Shown in pieces: positions 1 to 10,100 of a stretch of 40,096 nucleotides of DNA. The stretch lies in contig VFZU01000048.1 of the NCBI GenBank assembly GCA_016870995.1, forward strand, positions 1 to 40,096, in the 5' to 3' direction. This DNA comes from Acidobacteriota bacterium. GTDB lineage: Bacteria; Acidobacteriota; Terriglobia; Bryobacterales; Bryobacteraceae. Position 1 is the stretch's first letter; each line of letters opens with the position of its first letter. The position numbers and the translations under genes are program-made. The notes beneath the pieces are model-generated. The model made no database searches. It was given only the letters and a program-made list of their open reading frames with translations, and was not told the DNA's origin.

Positions 1-31
1 CGGCGGTGGGACTCTACATTACTGGATGCAA

Positions 32-52
32 AGGAGGGGCACATCCCCTCCT
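32..52. repeat. GC-rich perfect hairpin at left edge
   Basis: Perfect 8-bp inverted repeat AGGAGGGG / CCCCTCCT with a 5-nt loop (CACAT). No T-run follows it directly, so a classical terminator is not supported on the + strand. It lies just upstream of the point where recognisable kinase homology begins. It may belong to whatever sequence replaced the kinase 5' end, or it may be an ordinary intergenic hairpin. Confidence 0.45.
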
Positions 53-116
53 CTGCACTCCTCCCCTAAAAGCCCAGAAAGGCAGCATTGGCCAAATTCG
101 TAATTGCAGAACTTGA

Positions 117-3100
117 CATACACAACTTCAACTTCTTGAAGGCATTACACACGTTCAATCTCTATTCTTTACTGGTGCTTCGCCACAAACCTGCTTTGAA
201 GCCTTCCTCTCGCTCATGCTAGAAGTAACCCAGAGTGAATACGGCTTCGTGGGCGAGATGCACCAAGATGGGGACGGCAATCCTTTTCTTCGAACTTTCG
301 CTATTTCAAACATCGCGTGGAACGACGAAACCAGGGCCCTGTTCGAGAAATACAAGGCCAGTGGCCTTGAATTCCGTAATTTGAACACCTTGTTCGGAGC
401 CGCAATCAAGACGCAGTCCACCGTGATTGCAAACGACGCCTCACGGCATCCTGAAGCGAACAGAACGCCGCCTGGACATCCGCCGCTGAACCATTTCCTG
501 GGTCTGCCAATTAAGTTATGCAACGAAATGGTGGGCCTGCTTGGAATGGCGAATCGCCCGGGCGGATACACCGGCGAAATCGCACGCTAGCTTGAGCCGT
601 TTGCGGCTATCAGCGCCGGAATCATTGTTGGTTATCGCAAGCTCAAGGCACGTGAACGGATTGAGCGGGAACGTGACTCGTACCTGAACCACTCCTCTGC
701 TGTGCACGTCGTTTGCGACCCTGAGAGCAATTTCCGCTACGCAAACCCAACTTTGGCCAATCTTCTCGGCCGTTCCGTTAGCGAGCTGTCTCAAACTCCC
801 TTCACAGAGTATCTCCATCCAGAAGATCTGGATCGCACCAATCTCGCCTTCGCGGATATCCTCAAGGGCAAAGGCGTTCACGGCTTTGAGAATCGCCACC
901 TGAGCGCGGATGGCACCTACCCTTGGCTGGAATGGTCGGCTCCCGCCGCAGATCAAGAAACTGGCATGGTTTACGCCACAGCCATGGACACAACCGAACG
1001 CCGTCGCCTTCATTCCGAGCTTCAGCTTCTCGCGTTGATGGCCAAGCGTACGAATAATTCCATCATTCTCGCCGACGCTCGGGGCTGCATCGAGTGGGTG
1101 AACGAGGGCTTCACGCGTGTCACTGGATTCACAATCGAAGAGGTCAAGGGCCGCAAACCGGGTTCATTTCTGCAAGGTCCTGAGACAGATCCCGCCACCG
1201 TTCAGTATATGGGTGATTGCCTGAGAAGAGGGATTGGATTTAAGGTCGAGATTGTTAACTATCACCGCGACGGCAGCAGATACTGGCTTGAAATTGAAGT
1301 ACAACCGGTTCATGATGACGCGCGACACCTTACGCATTTCATGGCGATCAAACTCGACATCACAGCTCGAAAACAAAACGAGCTTCGCCTGAGGGATAGG
1401 GAAAGACTACTGCAGGACGCCACCTCGATGGCCCGGGTCGGTGCCTGGGAACTCGATCTGAAAGCGGGCGCACCGATTTGGAGCGACAAGGTCTGCCGGA
1501 TCCATCAGACACCCATTCGATACAAGCCAACCCGAGAAGAAGCGATCCAGTTTCATCCCCCTGGTGCCAGAGAAACGATTTCCAGTCTGGTGGAGCGCTC
1601 CATTGAAACCGGCCAGCCCTGGGACATTGAACTCCCGCTGGTCACTGCAAAAGACAATGAGATTTGGGTGCGTTCCTTCGGTCGCTCGGAGTTCAAGGAT
1701 GGCATGTGCCATCGACTCGTCGGGAGCTTTCAGGAAATCACAGAACGCCGCAGGCCGGAGGAACTCATCCGTCGTAGCGAATCCCGGAATCGAGCCCTAT
1801 TGGCGGCGCTTCCGGATTCCCTGATACAGATCGACGAAGAAGGATATCTCATCGACTATCACCAGGCTGAAAATCAGAAACTTCCTTTCGACTTCACGGC
1901 AGCCAAGGGTGAGCCGCTTCGCAAATACTTACCTGCGGATCTTTGGGCAAGACTCCTGGACGCCATCGAGTCCATGGAGTCGGAGGGCAAGGTTCAAGTC
2001 GTGGACTTCGACCACGAATCCCGTTGGTTCGAAGCTCGTGTTTCTCGTACCCAGATTGGAGACTACCTGATCCTTTTCCGAGACATCTCGGATCGCCGCA
2101 ATTCCGAACAGGCAATCCAGCGCTATGTCGACACGCTTGAAGCTGCCCGCATTGAACTGGAATTCGCCAAACAACGAGCAGAAGAAGCATCGCAGGCCAA
2201 GAGCCAGTTCCTGGCCGTCATGAGCCACGAAATCCGCACTCCGATGAACGCCATTATTGGGATGTCCCGCTTCCGGCTTGACACCCACAGGACCGAGGAT
2301 CAACGAGAGATGAGCGAAACCGTGATGCGCTCGGGAGAAGCACTCCTCGAAATCATCAACGATATTCTCGACTTCTCTAAGATCGAAGCCGGCAAAGTGG
2401 ATCTGGAGTACATTGAATTCGATCTCGAACGCACCTTTGAGGACGTTGTCGAATTAATGCAAGCCAAGGCCGTCGAGCGGGGCGTCCGGCTGTTGTATTG
2501 GTTTGATCCTGCGACGACTCGAACAGTCCAGGGAGATCCTGGCCGCCTGCGCCAGATGGCGCTCAACTTCGTCAGCAATGCCATAAAGTTCACAGCTGAA
2601 GGCTTCGTATTACTCCGCGTCTTAGCCGTTACCTCAAACCGCATTCGGGTCGAAGTAGAGGATACCGGACACGGTATTTCCGCAGATAAAATCGACAGTC
2701 TCTTCGAGCGATTCACACAGGCCGATTCCTCCACAACGCGAAAATTCGGTTGAACGGGTCTCGGCCTGGCCATTGTTTGCAAACTGGCCGAACTCATGGG
2801 CGGCGATTGCGGTGTCGAAAGCAGCTTGGGTAAAGGCAGCACGTTCTGGTTTGAAGTTCGCCTCAACTTCAACGCGACGCCAATCCCAGCCCCGCCTGAA
2901 GTCCCGCACCTAGTATTTGAAGGCGAGGGAGCAGCGCTGCTCGCCTTCAACCAAATCCACCAGGAGTTCGCTCGAAGCTATCCTCCCAATTCAACGAAGT
3001 CGGTCACGATCCAGGCGGCTCAGATCACGAACCCGCTCACTCGCCGACACATCACCGAGAACATCCTTGGCTGGAGCGACAACAGTCGAAGAGCAGGCAC

Positions 3101-3524
3101 CGCGCAGCACGCCATCGGCCCACCACGATTCGAAGGCACACGCATTCTTCTAGTCGAAGACAATCTCGTCAACCAAAAGGTCGGAACGAGACTGCTCGAG
3201 AAACTCGGATGCCGCGTCGATCTCGCCGCAAATGGCTTTGAGGCAGTTCAGATGGTCGGCCAACTTCCCTACGATCTTGTCCTCATGGATTGCCAAATGC
3301 CAGAAATGGACGGCTTCCAGGCGTCACGGCAGATTCGCAGCCTGGGAGGAGTCTTCCGGCGTCTCTCGATCATTGCTCTCACTGCCGCCGCCACCAATGA
3401 AGACCGCGACAAATGTCTGGTGGCTGGCATGAACGACTATCTGAGCAAGCCTGTGGGCGTCGAAGCCCTCTGCGCGGCTCTGGAGCGCTGGCTTCCTGCA
3501 ACTCACCCGCTCACGCAGTCCTGA
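117..3524 (+). pseudogene. Hybrid sensor histidine kinase, 5'-truncated, two in-frame stops
   Basis: One continuous reading frame encodes a multidomain hybrid kinase but is broken three ways. Frame homology begins around 126 with no start codon (TGA at 114-116). TAG at 588-590 separates the GAF domain from the PAS domains. TGA at 2751-2753 replaces the second glycine codon (GGA) of the FGGTGLG ATP-lid motif. Domains in order: GAF (~120-640), four PAS-like domains (~690-1010, 1040-1380, 1390-1760, 1780-2120), HisKA (H-box SHEIRTPMN at ~2221-2247), HATPase_c (N-box LNFVSNAIKF ~2562-2591, G-box DTGHGIS ~2661) and a receiver (~3142-3500) with phospho-acceptor Asp in LVLMDCQMP. The second PAS resembles LOV (GR..SFLQG) but lacks the flavin-binding cysteine. 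Intact relatives are membrane or soluble phosphorelay kinases. Here the ATP-binding domain cannot be made as a single chain without readthrough, so it is probably non-functional. Confidence 0.85.
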
Positions 3525-3544
3525 TCCTGTGAAACCATAATGGA

Positions 3545-4924
3545 GTGCCCATTGCTCTCTTACTGCTTACCTTAACCATTCAAGCCCAGGACTTCTCCGC
3601 CCGCTGGGAGATGATTCGCCAACAAGCCACTCCGGCTCAGCTTTACTCATTCCTCCAGGCAATGCCCAAAGGTGGTGATCTGCACCACCATGCCAGTCTG
3701 AGCTTTTATGCCACCGATGTCCTGGCTGCTGTTCCCAGGCTCGCTACTCTTGGCTACCGCTACCACACGCGGACAAGCGTCCACCAATGCCCGGACAATG
3801 AGAACGGGCCATTCCTGCTTTATCAGAATCTCCACCAGGCACAGCATGCCAAGTTGTCAGACTGTCGTAAGCTGGATTTTACGCCCATCGATCAGCTAAC
3901 GCAAGCTCAGCGCGAAGCCTGGCTCTCGGCACACATTCTTGACGAAGCTGGCGAGAACCGCAATGAATTCTTTGAAGAGATCGTCCTGCGCCTCACGCCA
4001 CTCTCTCGCAATCCGCACCTGTTTGCAGAACTCTTCGCTCTCAACCTGAAGCGGTTCTCCGCGGAAGGAGTTCGCTATATCGAAGCCCAATGGAACCCAT
4101 TTCTGGCTGAAAAGCCAGACGGTACCCAGTACACGCCCAACGAAACGATCGCGATCGTACAAACCCGCCTGAATCAGCCAGACGTCACAGCCCTTCCGAT
4201 CCACTACAAGTTTCAACTCACCGTGATCCGCTTTCGGGCTGACATCGATCAGCAAATTCTTAACCTTTACGAATTCGCCACCAAGCATCGAGATCTCTTT
4301 GTCGGTATCAACGCAGCCGGCCGCGAAGACAACGACAAAGGGCATGCTCTCCGCATGCTGACTGCGTTTCGCGAGGCGCGACGCCGATTCGGCCCTCTCC
4401 CGATGAGCATTCACGCGGGAGAAAAAGACTCTCCCGGACCCGAAGTCCGCAACACTCTGCTTCTTGGGGCCAACCGCATCGGCCATGGCGTTAACTTGAT
4501 CGACGACCCTGAAACCATGTTGCTACTTCGCAACGGAAAGAACCTTGTCGAGATCAATCTTGTCTCGAATCGAGTTCTTGATTACACTCCCGACCTTTCA
4601 AAACATCCTTTCCCGGAATACCTCCGCTTCGGGATACCGGTTTGCCTCAACACTGACGACCGCGGCAGCTGGGATTCCAATATGACAGACGATTACATGC
4701 ACGCCGTCCAATTGTTCCGGCTGAATTGGGACGAGCTGAAGCAGCTTGCTCGAAACAGCATTCAATACTCCTTTGCGCCCGTCGAGCTCAAGCAGCAATT
4801 ATCGAATTCCTACGAGCAGGCGATTGAACAATTCGAAGGGAAGATGAATCAGGAAAGCTGGGCCTCAGAACTCAACCCTGCAAAAGATATCAGTGGCTAC
4901 GCGCGTCGCACTTTCTTCCACTAA
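3545..4924 (+). CDS. Exported adenosine deaminase-like metallohydrolase
   Basis: Member of the adenosine/AMP deaminase amidohydrolase family, expected to hydrolyse the amino group of adenosine or a related purine. Metal-site motifs are in the right order: GDLHHH (His47 and His49), HAGE (290-293) with the zinc ligand and catalytic Glu, RIGHG, and NTDD (Asp371/372). A short hydrophobic N-terminus (IALLLLTLTI followed by QAQD) looks like a signal peptide, so the enzyme is probably periplasmic or secreted. GTG at 3545 is the only usable start, because an in-frame TGA lies at 3530-3532. No good Shine-Dalgarno is visible. At 459 residues it is longer than cytosolic Add (~330) and nearer to the extracellular ADGF-type deaminases. 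The next gene starts directly after its stop. A role in scavenging extracellular nucleosides is inferred. Confidence 0.85.
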   Translation: MPIALLLLTLTIQAQDFSARWEMIRQQATPAQLYSFLQAMPKGGDLHHHASLSFYATDVLAAVPRLATLGYRYHTRTSVHQCPDNENGPFLLYQNLHQAQHAKLSDCRKLDFTPIDQLTQAQREAWLSAHILDEAGENRNEFFEEIVLRLTPLSRNPHLFAELFALNLKRFSAEGVRYIEAQWNPFLAEKPDGTQYTPNETIAIVQTRLNQPDVTALPIHYKFQLTVIRFRADIDQQILNLYEFATKHRDLFVGINAAGREDNDKGHALRMLTAFREARRRFGPLPMSIHAGEKDSPGPEVRNTLLLGANRIGHGVNLIDDPETMLLLRNGKNLVEINLVSNRVLDYTPDLSKHPFPEYLRFGIPVCLNTDDRGSWDSNMTDDYMHAVQLFRLNWDELKQLARNSIQYSFAPVELKQQLSNSYEQAIEQFEGKMNQESWASELNPAKDISGYARRTFFH

Positions 4925-5221
4925 ATGACGGAGCTCAAGCTACCCCAGCGCTGGCCTCAAACCGCTGCCTGGTTGCGCATCACCGATGCTGGAGATCTTG
5001 AGCTCGAACTGTATGACTGTAGTGGCGAGAGCTTGGGAGGGGATGTCGCCTGGATCTGGAGCGTCTCGGCTGCGCATTTCCCCGCCCTGCTCAGACACCG
5101 TCCGCCATCCATCGATTTCCTCGAAACGCTCGCCGAGGCCAAACCAGATATCCGGGCACTGCGTGACTGGATCCGCTCCCTGGGCATTCCTGTAGAAGAG
5201 TGCTTTGAAAGTCAGGCCTGA
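4925..5221 (+). CDS. Small hypothetical protein (98 aa)
   Basis: I do not recognise the family. The ATG directly abuts the TAA stop of the deaminase gene, which suggests translational coupling and supports this being a real gene. The protein is acidic and soluble, with tryptophans in WPQTAAWLRI and VAWIWSV and no signal peptide or membrane segment. It could be a small accessory protein, but nothing in it shows a function. Confidence 0.6.
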   Translation: MTELKLPQRWPQTAAWLRITDAGDLELELYDCSGESLGGDVAWIWSVSAAHFPALLRHRPPSIDFLETLAEAKPDIRALRDWIRSLGIPVEECFESQA

Positions 5222-5295
5222 TCGACATCAGGCAAACTTCTGCTCAAGCCCCACTTGCCACGCCCCCCGCCCCTTCGATATCTTCAAACACGCCT

Positions 5296-6345
5296 ATGCA
5301 AAATCGCGGAAAGTTCCGCATCGGCGTGTCTCACGACTTCGCGCAAGATGCAAAGGGCCACTACGAAGGGCCCCTCCAACAGATCCTCGGCAATCAACCA
5401 TACCTTGAAGTGGAACTGATGCCCCCAACGTCAAACGACACGCCCACTCCAGAGCAACTCGATCAATACGACGGCATCCTTGCCCTCGCGACTCGGCTCA
5501 CTGCAGACAACTTACGCGATGTCCGGCGGCTTTCGATTGTGGCTCGCTGGGGGGTGGGCTATGATCGCATTGATACAACAGCGCTCTCCCACAGCAATAT
5601 CGTGCTGACGATCACGCCGAATGCCGTGCGCCGACCGGTAGCCGAAGCGGCGATCGGCCTAATCTTCGCAACGTCGCTCAACCTGGTTCAACAGCACAAG
5701 ATCGTTGAATCCTCTCGCTGGAGGGAAGCCTTGCCAGGTCTCGGCAGAAACATCGCAGGGCGCACGCTAGGATCGATCGGCCTCGGAAACATTGCCTCGG
5801 AAATGTTTCGACTTGCTTCCTCTCTCGGCTTTGGCCGCTTTATCGCCCACGATCCATACGCTTCTGACGAGCATGCACAAGAGCTCAACGTGGAGCTGGT
5901 GTCACTCGAAGATCTCGCCCGCCAATCCGACTTTCTCTGTGTGCATTGTTCTTTAAGCCAGGCCACCAAAGGTATCGTCAATCGGGAGATCTTGCGTCTG
6001 ATGAAGCCCACGGCGATTCTGATCAATACCGCTCGCGGCCCGATCATCAATGAATCTGATCTGGTTGAAGCTTTAAATGAGGGTTGGATCCACGGCGCGG
6101 GCCTCGATGTTTTTGAGGTGGAACCATTACCGTCCTCAGCTCCCATTCGAAACTGTCCTAACGTCATCCTCGCCCCTCATGGCCTGGCCTGGACGGAAGA
6201 ACTGGCACGCGACAACACTCTCGAAGCCTGTGGAAATTTGCTGGCTTTCTCGCGAGGGCAAACGCCAACCGGAATCGTCAACAAACAAGTTGTAGATCAA
6301 CCGATCTTCAAACGAAATCTGCAGAGGTGGTCTCAATCTTCATGA
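5296..6345 (+). CDS. D-2-hydroxyacid dehydrogenase (phosphoglycerate dehydrogenase-like)
   Basis: NAD-dependent D-isomer-specific 2-hydroxyacid dehydrogenase, interconverting a 2-hydroxyacid and its 2-keto acid in the cytosol. The Rossmann fold shows IGLGNIA (161-167) and Asp186 in AHDP at the end of the second strand, which favours NAD over NADP. The catalytic set is Arg247 (TARGP), Glu276 (DVFEVEP) and His295 (LAPHG). At 349 residues it is a catalytic plus NAD domain only, without the ACT domain of many SerA proteins, so serine synthesis is not established. Its TGA overlaps the ATG of the next gene (ATGA at 6342-6345), a clear coupling signal. With the downstream HpcH-type aldolase, a short pathway handling 2-keto acids or sugar-acid fragments is plausible, but the substrate cannot be read from the sequence. 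Confidence 0.9.
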   Translation: MQNRGKFRIGVSHDFAQDAKGHYEGPLQQILGNQPYLEVELMPPTSNDTPTPEQLDQYDGILALATRLTADNLRDVRRLSIVARWGVGYDRIDTTALSHSNIVLTITPNAVRRPVAEAAIGLIFATSLNLVQQHKIVESSRWREALPGLGRNIAGRTLGSIGLGNIASEMFRLASSLGFGRFIAHDPYASDEHAQELNVELVSLEDLARQSDFLCVHCSLSQATKGIVNREILRLMKPTAILINTARGPIINESDLVEALNEGWIHGAGLDVFEVEPLPSSAPIRNCPNVILAPHGLAWTEELARDNTLEACGNLLAFSRGQTPTGIVNKQVVDQPIFKRNLQRWSQSS

Positions 6346-7109
6346 AACCGAATCGTCTTCAGCAAGTGCTCGCCTCCGGAAAGCGACCCGTCGGACATAT
6401 GATCTGGGAGTTCGCTTCTCGCGGAATTGCCCGAATTCTTGAATCCGCCGATGTCGACTTCGCCGTATATGACATGGAGCACTCTGGCTATGACGTCGCG
6501 ACAATTTCCGATCTCCTCGCCTGGACACACGGAACCACTTTTGCCCCGTTCGTGCGCGTACCTGAGGGAAAGTATCACTTCATCGCCCGCATTCTGGACG
6601 CTGGAGCACTGGGCATCATGGTCGGCAATGTCAAAACAGCCGAGCAGGCTGCCTATATCGTCGACTCCGCGAAATATCCTCCCATGGGCCACCGTGGCCT
6701 CGGCCTCAGCCACGCTCACAATAACTACATTGCGCCCACCCCTACCGAGTACCTCGAATACGCTAACCGCAACACTACCGTCATTTGCCAGATCGAATCC
6801 CCGGAGGGGCTGGCCAACGCCGAAGCGATTGCCGCAACTCCAGGCGTCGACATCCTGTGGATCGGGCATTTTGATCTCACCGCCAACATGGGGATCGTCG
6901 GTCAATTTGATCATCCCGACTTCCATGCTGCACTCAAAACCGTCGTCGAGGCGGCCCGCAAGCATGGCAAGTATTCCGCAATCCAACCTGGCTCGCCTCA
7001 ACAGCTTGAGCAATGGAAATCGGTTGGCTTCGACATTCTTTCATTCGGTGCAGATTCCGCCTTGTACCGTGCCGCACTGGCCGAGGCAATCGCCCGCACC
7101 CGAGATTAA
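6342..7109 (+). CDS. HpcH/HpaI-type class II aldolase
   Basis: Metal-dependent aldolase of the HpcH/HpaI family, which cleaves 4-hydroxy-2-keto acids to pyruvate or a similar keto acid plus an aldehyde. Family signatures: DMEHSGYD near the N-terminus, FVRVPEG, the glycine-rich LDAGALGIMVGNV segment, QIESPEG (metal-binding Glu) and WIGHFDLTANMG (metal-binding Asp). The length (255 residues) is typical. The start is placed at ATG 6342 rather than GTG 6327, because 6342 overlaps the upstream stop as ATGA and AGAGGTGG lies upstream at 6323-6330. It is coupled to the 2-hydroxyacid dehydrogenase, so the two probably act on connected substrates. The precise substrate is unknown, and a citrate-lyase-beta-like role cannot be excluded. 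Confidence 0.88.
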   Translation: MKPNRLQQVLASGKRPVGHMIWEFASRGIARILESADVDFAVYDMEHSGYDVATISDLLAWTHGTTFAPFVRVPEGKYHFIARILDAGALGIMVGNVKTAEQAAYIVDSAKYPPMGHRGLGLSHAHNNYIAPTPTEYLEYANRNTTVICQIESPEGLANAEAIAATPGVDILWIGHFDLTANMGIVGQFDHPDFHAALKTVVEAARKHGKYSAIQPGSPQQLEQWKSVGFDILSFGADSALYRAALAEAIARTRD

Positions 7110-7152
7110 GAAATTGTTGCTGAAACAGTGATACATTGTCATCACTCATCGC

Positions 7153-7159
7153 AAGGAGG
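7153..7159 (+). promoter_or_regulatory. Shine-Dalgarno deciding a GTG start
   Basis: AAGGAGG is a near-perfect anti-16S match. It lies 5 nt before GTG 7165 and overlaps the other candidate GTG at 7159, so 7165 is the likely start of the following gene. Confidence 0.75.
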
Positions 7160-7164
7160 TGGTT

Positions 7165-10100
7165 GTGCGTACTCATTGCACGCTTTTCTTGACTGTCGCG
7201 TTACTCTCAGCGACATCGCTTCAGGCTGACCTGCGAAAGGCTCGTGATCTAGAGCTTGCCGGTTCCATCCGCGCCGCGGAACAGGAATACAAAGCAGATG
7301 GCGGCATCGCTTATGCGGAGTTCCTTGAACGGCGACACCATCCGGGTGCAGCAGCCGCTTACGAAAAGCTGGCTGCTAGCAGCGATGCCAACCTGAAACG
7401 CCAATCTCTTCGCAGGCTCATTGTGCTTGCCTTACTCGAAGGAAACAAGCAGGCAGCCGAAGGCCACCTTTCGAAGTACCTTGCTGCGGGAGGCACCAAT
7501 CTCTCCTTTAGCGCGACAACCCGACCCGCGGCCAGCTCCGGGCTTATAGAGATCCCTGGCCCCATTCGAAGCTTCTCGCGCATGGCAGCGCTTTCTCCCG
7601 ATCTCACGCCAGATGAGCTTCTGGGGGCACTGGCTCGCAACGTCGTCACCAACGGCTACCAGGCTGCTGGCAACAACGAAGGTCTCGACCAAACGGAATA
7701 CCTGAAACTGGTTTATCGCTATCTTTCGCAAGCCAAAGAGCTCGAAAAGCTGGCCACGACAAACCAGACGATCACGATCGAACAATGCGATTCAACCCAG
7801 ACCGGCGAACTGCTTAAGGTTCTGGGATACCGAATGCGTGGCGCTTGCGGAGGAGACTTGGTGCTTGAAACCGTAAACGCCTCACGCGCATTTCTCACGA
7901 TCGATTCCGGCTTCCCTCTCTCTGATCTTGAAACAGCGCTCAAGACCGGCAAGCCGTTTGCCTATGACTACAAGCCGACGAAAGTTCCGGTTCTTTACGG
8001 GCCAACTTACTGGAACGAGACCAAGGAAAAGGACAAACCGGAACAGCTCTTTATCGAGTTCTTCATGTCCGATCCGCAACTGTGTCGCCTTTACCTGGGC
8101 CTTTCGAAGCTTGATGCGTCCACCGCAGAAGATCTTAAGAAAGCCATGCCGGTTCAACGCCTTCGCGCCTTCTCGCATGTTCTGGACTTCTTCGGCGGCA
8201 TGCTCCAGATACGCAATGGCAAAGTGGCGGTACCTGGCGATCCCCGTTCGGCTGCCGTCTGGACCGACCTGCTTGCAGCCAACCCGGATAACGGCCCGGC
8301 GTTCCTCGAAAAGTTGATTTCGAAGGACGATGGCTGGCTTGCGGCTTACTTCGAATCTTTGTCACGCATCTCGGGCCCCACGCTCGACTACCTCAGTGAA
8401 CCCAATCGCCTGCGCCGTTTCTACCTCGCCCTGCGCGGCAAGATCACCTCGCCAGGTCCAGCCCGGCCCGTTTTCCGCGCATCGACGGATCTGATGTTGC
8501 TCACCTCCAGGCTGCGGATGGAACCGAACGGGAAACCGCACATTCCCGGCGGCGTGGAGAACTGGAGGAACCTCTTCATCAACCATCCTCACGGCAAGTA
8601 CGACGGCAAGCTCACCAAGTCGGCCCAAGGTTGGAAGGATCCTGACGATCTTCTTGAGGCTCTATTCGCTCTGTCCCGCAAGGCTGTCGACAACGAACCC
8701 CTAAAAATGTTCTTGAGTTTGAGCGATCTCAATCGTGGCCGCAAAGAGCCGCTCTCTTCCGCGACGGTAGATCGCATGATCAAGGACTGGAAGTTGCTCG
8801 GCGCGCAGTATGCCGCCTTGGCAGAAATGCCTGAGCTGAGCGAGAAATCGATTCTGCAATTCCTCACCGCAGCCACCACATTGAATGGCATCGGTGACAT
8901 CCAATTCAGAGCCGATGCAGTGGGTTGTTTCCAGGCGCTCGAGGCTATCACTCAGATCCTCAACCGCAACCGCCTTTTGACAGTGCCGCTGGATGCTGCC
9001 TTTGAGCCCATACTCACCCAGATCCCTTTGGCAAAGAACCCGAGAGACCTGTTTGACGCAGTACGAGCTTCGATCCGCAACCTTCTTAAGTCCGCTGGCG
9101 CCGACGAAAAGGCCGATCCGCAGATTGCCATGCTGGGCCTTCTCTCGGGTGCCGCGAAAGGCGTTGAGGACGATACGCACCGCGTGCTGATCGCCGAAAT
9201 GCAAAAGGTGTTCGACGCGCAGCGCCTCGTTTCACTGAAAACCATCTTCGACATCGACGACAATCTCGAAGCCCCCTCGAACGGCGGCAAGACCAACGTT
9301 GCGCTGGTGAATCGCCTCAGCGGTCGCATCACGGATCAGCAACCTCCAAGAAGCTCCCTCAGCGGCGCTGAGCGCAATGCGATGGCTTTCGGCTACTGGG
9401 TCGACAAGCACATCGAGAACGAACGCAAGACCAACTTTCGCGCCATTGTCGACAAGGCCGGCACCGACCCGGTGAAGCTTAAGGAAGCCCGCGGCCAGCT
9501 CACCAGCTTTTTGCGTGACACGATCGTCGGCATGGCTTATATCCACTATGCTCCGCCGGGGGCTCAGATTCTGTTCACAAATCCCCACTTCGTTCGCAGC
9601 CATGATTTCCTCGGCGTTCAGGGCAGCAATCAGACGTGGCGCACAACCGAAGTCTTCGGCACCGGCTGGCCCTCTTCAGCAGGAGGTCGCCTGGTGGGTT
9701 CGCTCGTGAGCTTGCCCTATGCTCTGGCCGAAGCCGAACAGAACTTTCTGATTCCCACCCGTGAGCAAGCCCTCATCTGGGGCGACCTTGTGCCGCAGAT
9801 GATTGTCTCTGCCAAGGTACCGCGCTATTGGCGAGTCACCCCTGCTCAGCTGCACTTCACCAGCCTGCATTACCGGGCCGGCGAATCGATTCTGGCTGAG
9901 GCAGCTCTGGACGCATCTCTGCGAACCAAGGCAATCGCAGCCCTCATGCGTTACGCACCTCCCGCTCGGAGCGAAGCTGTTAACGCGTATCTCGAAGCCG
10001 GAAAGGTTACCGATGCCCTCGATCTGGTCACCCCGTCAGAGGCGTTCAACATGGCTGCATACATGATCCAGGCCAACGAAGCCAACACGGGCTCACCGCT

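Noticed and set aside
6427-7131. 234-codon frame inside the aldolase gene in another frame
   Set aside because: Serine/proline/threonine-rich translation without family features, fully overlapped by a strongly supported aldolase gene.
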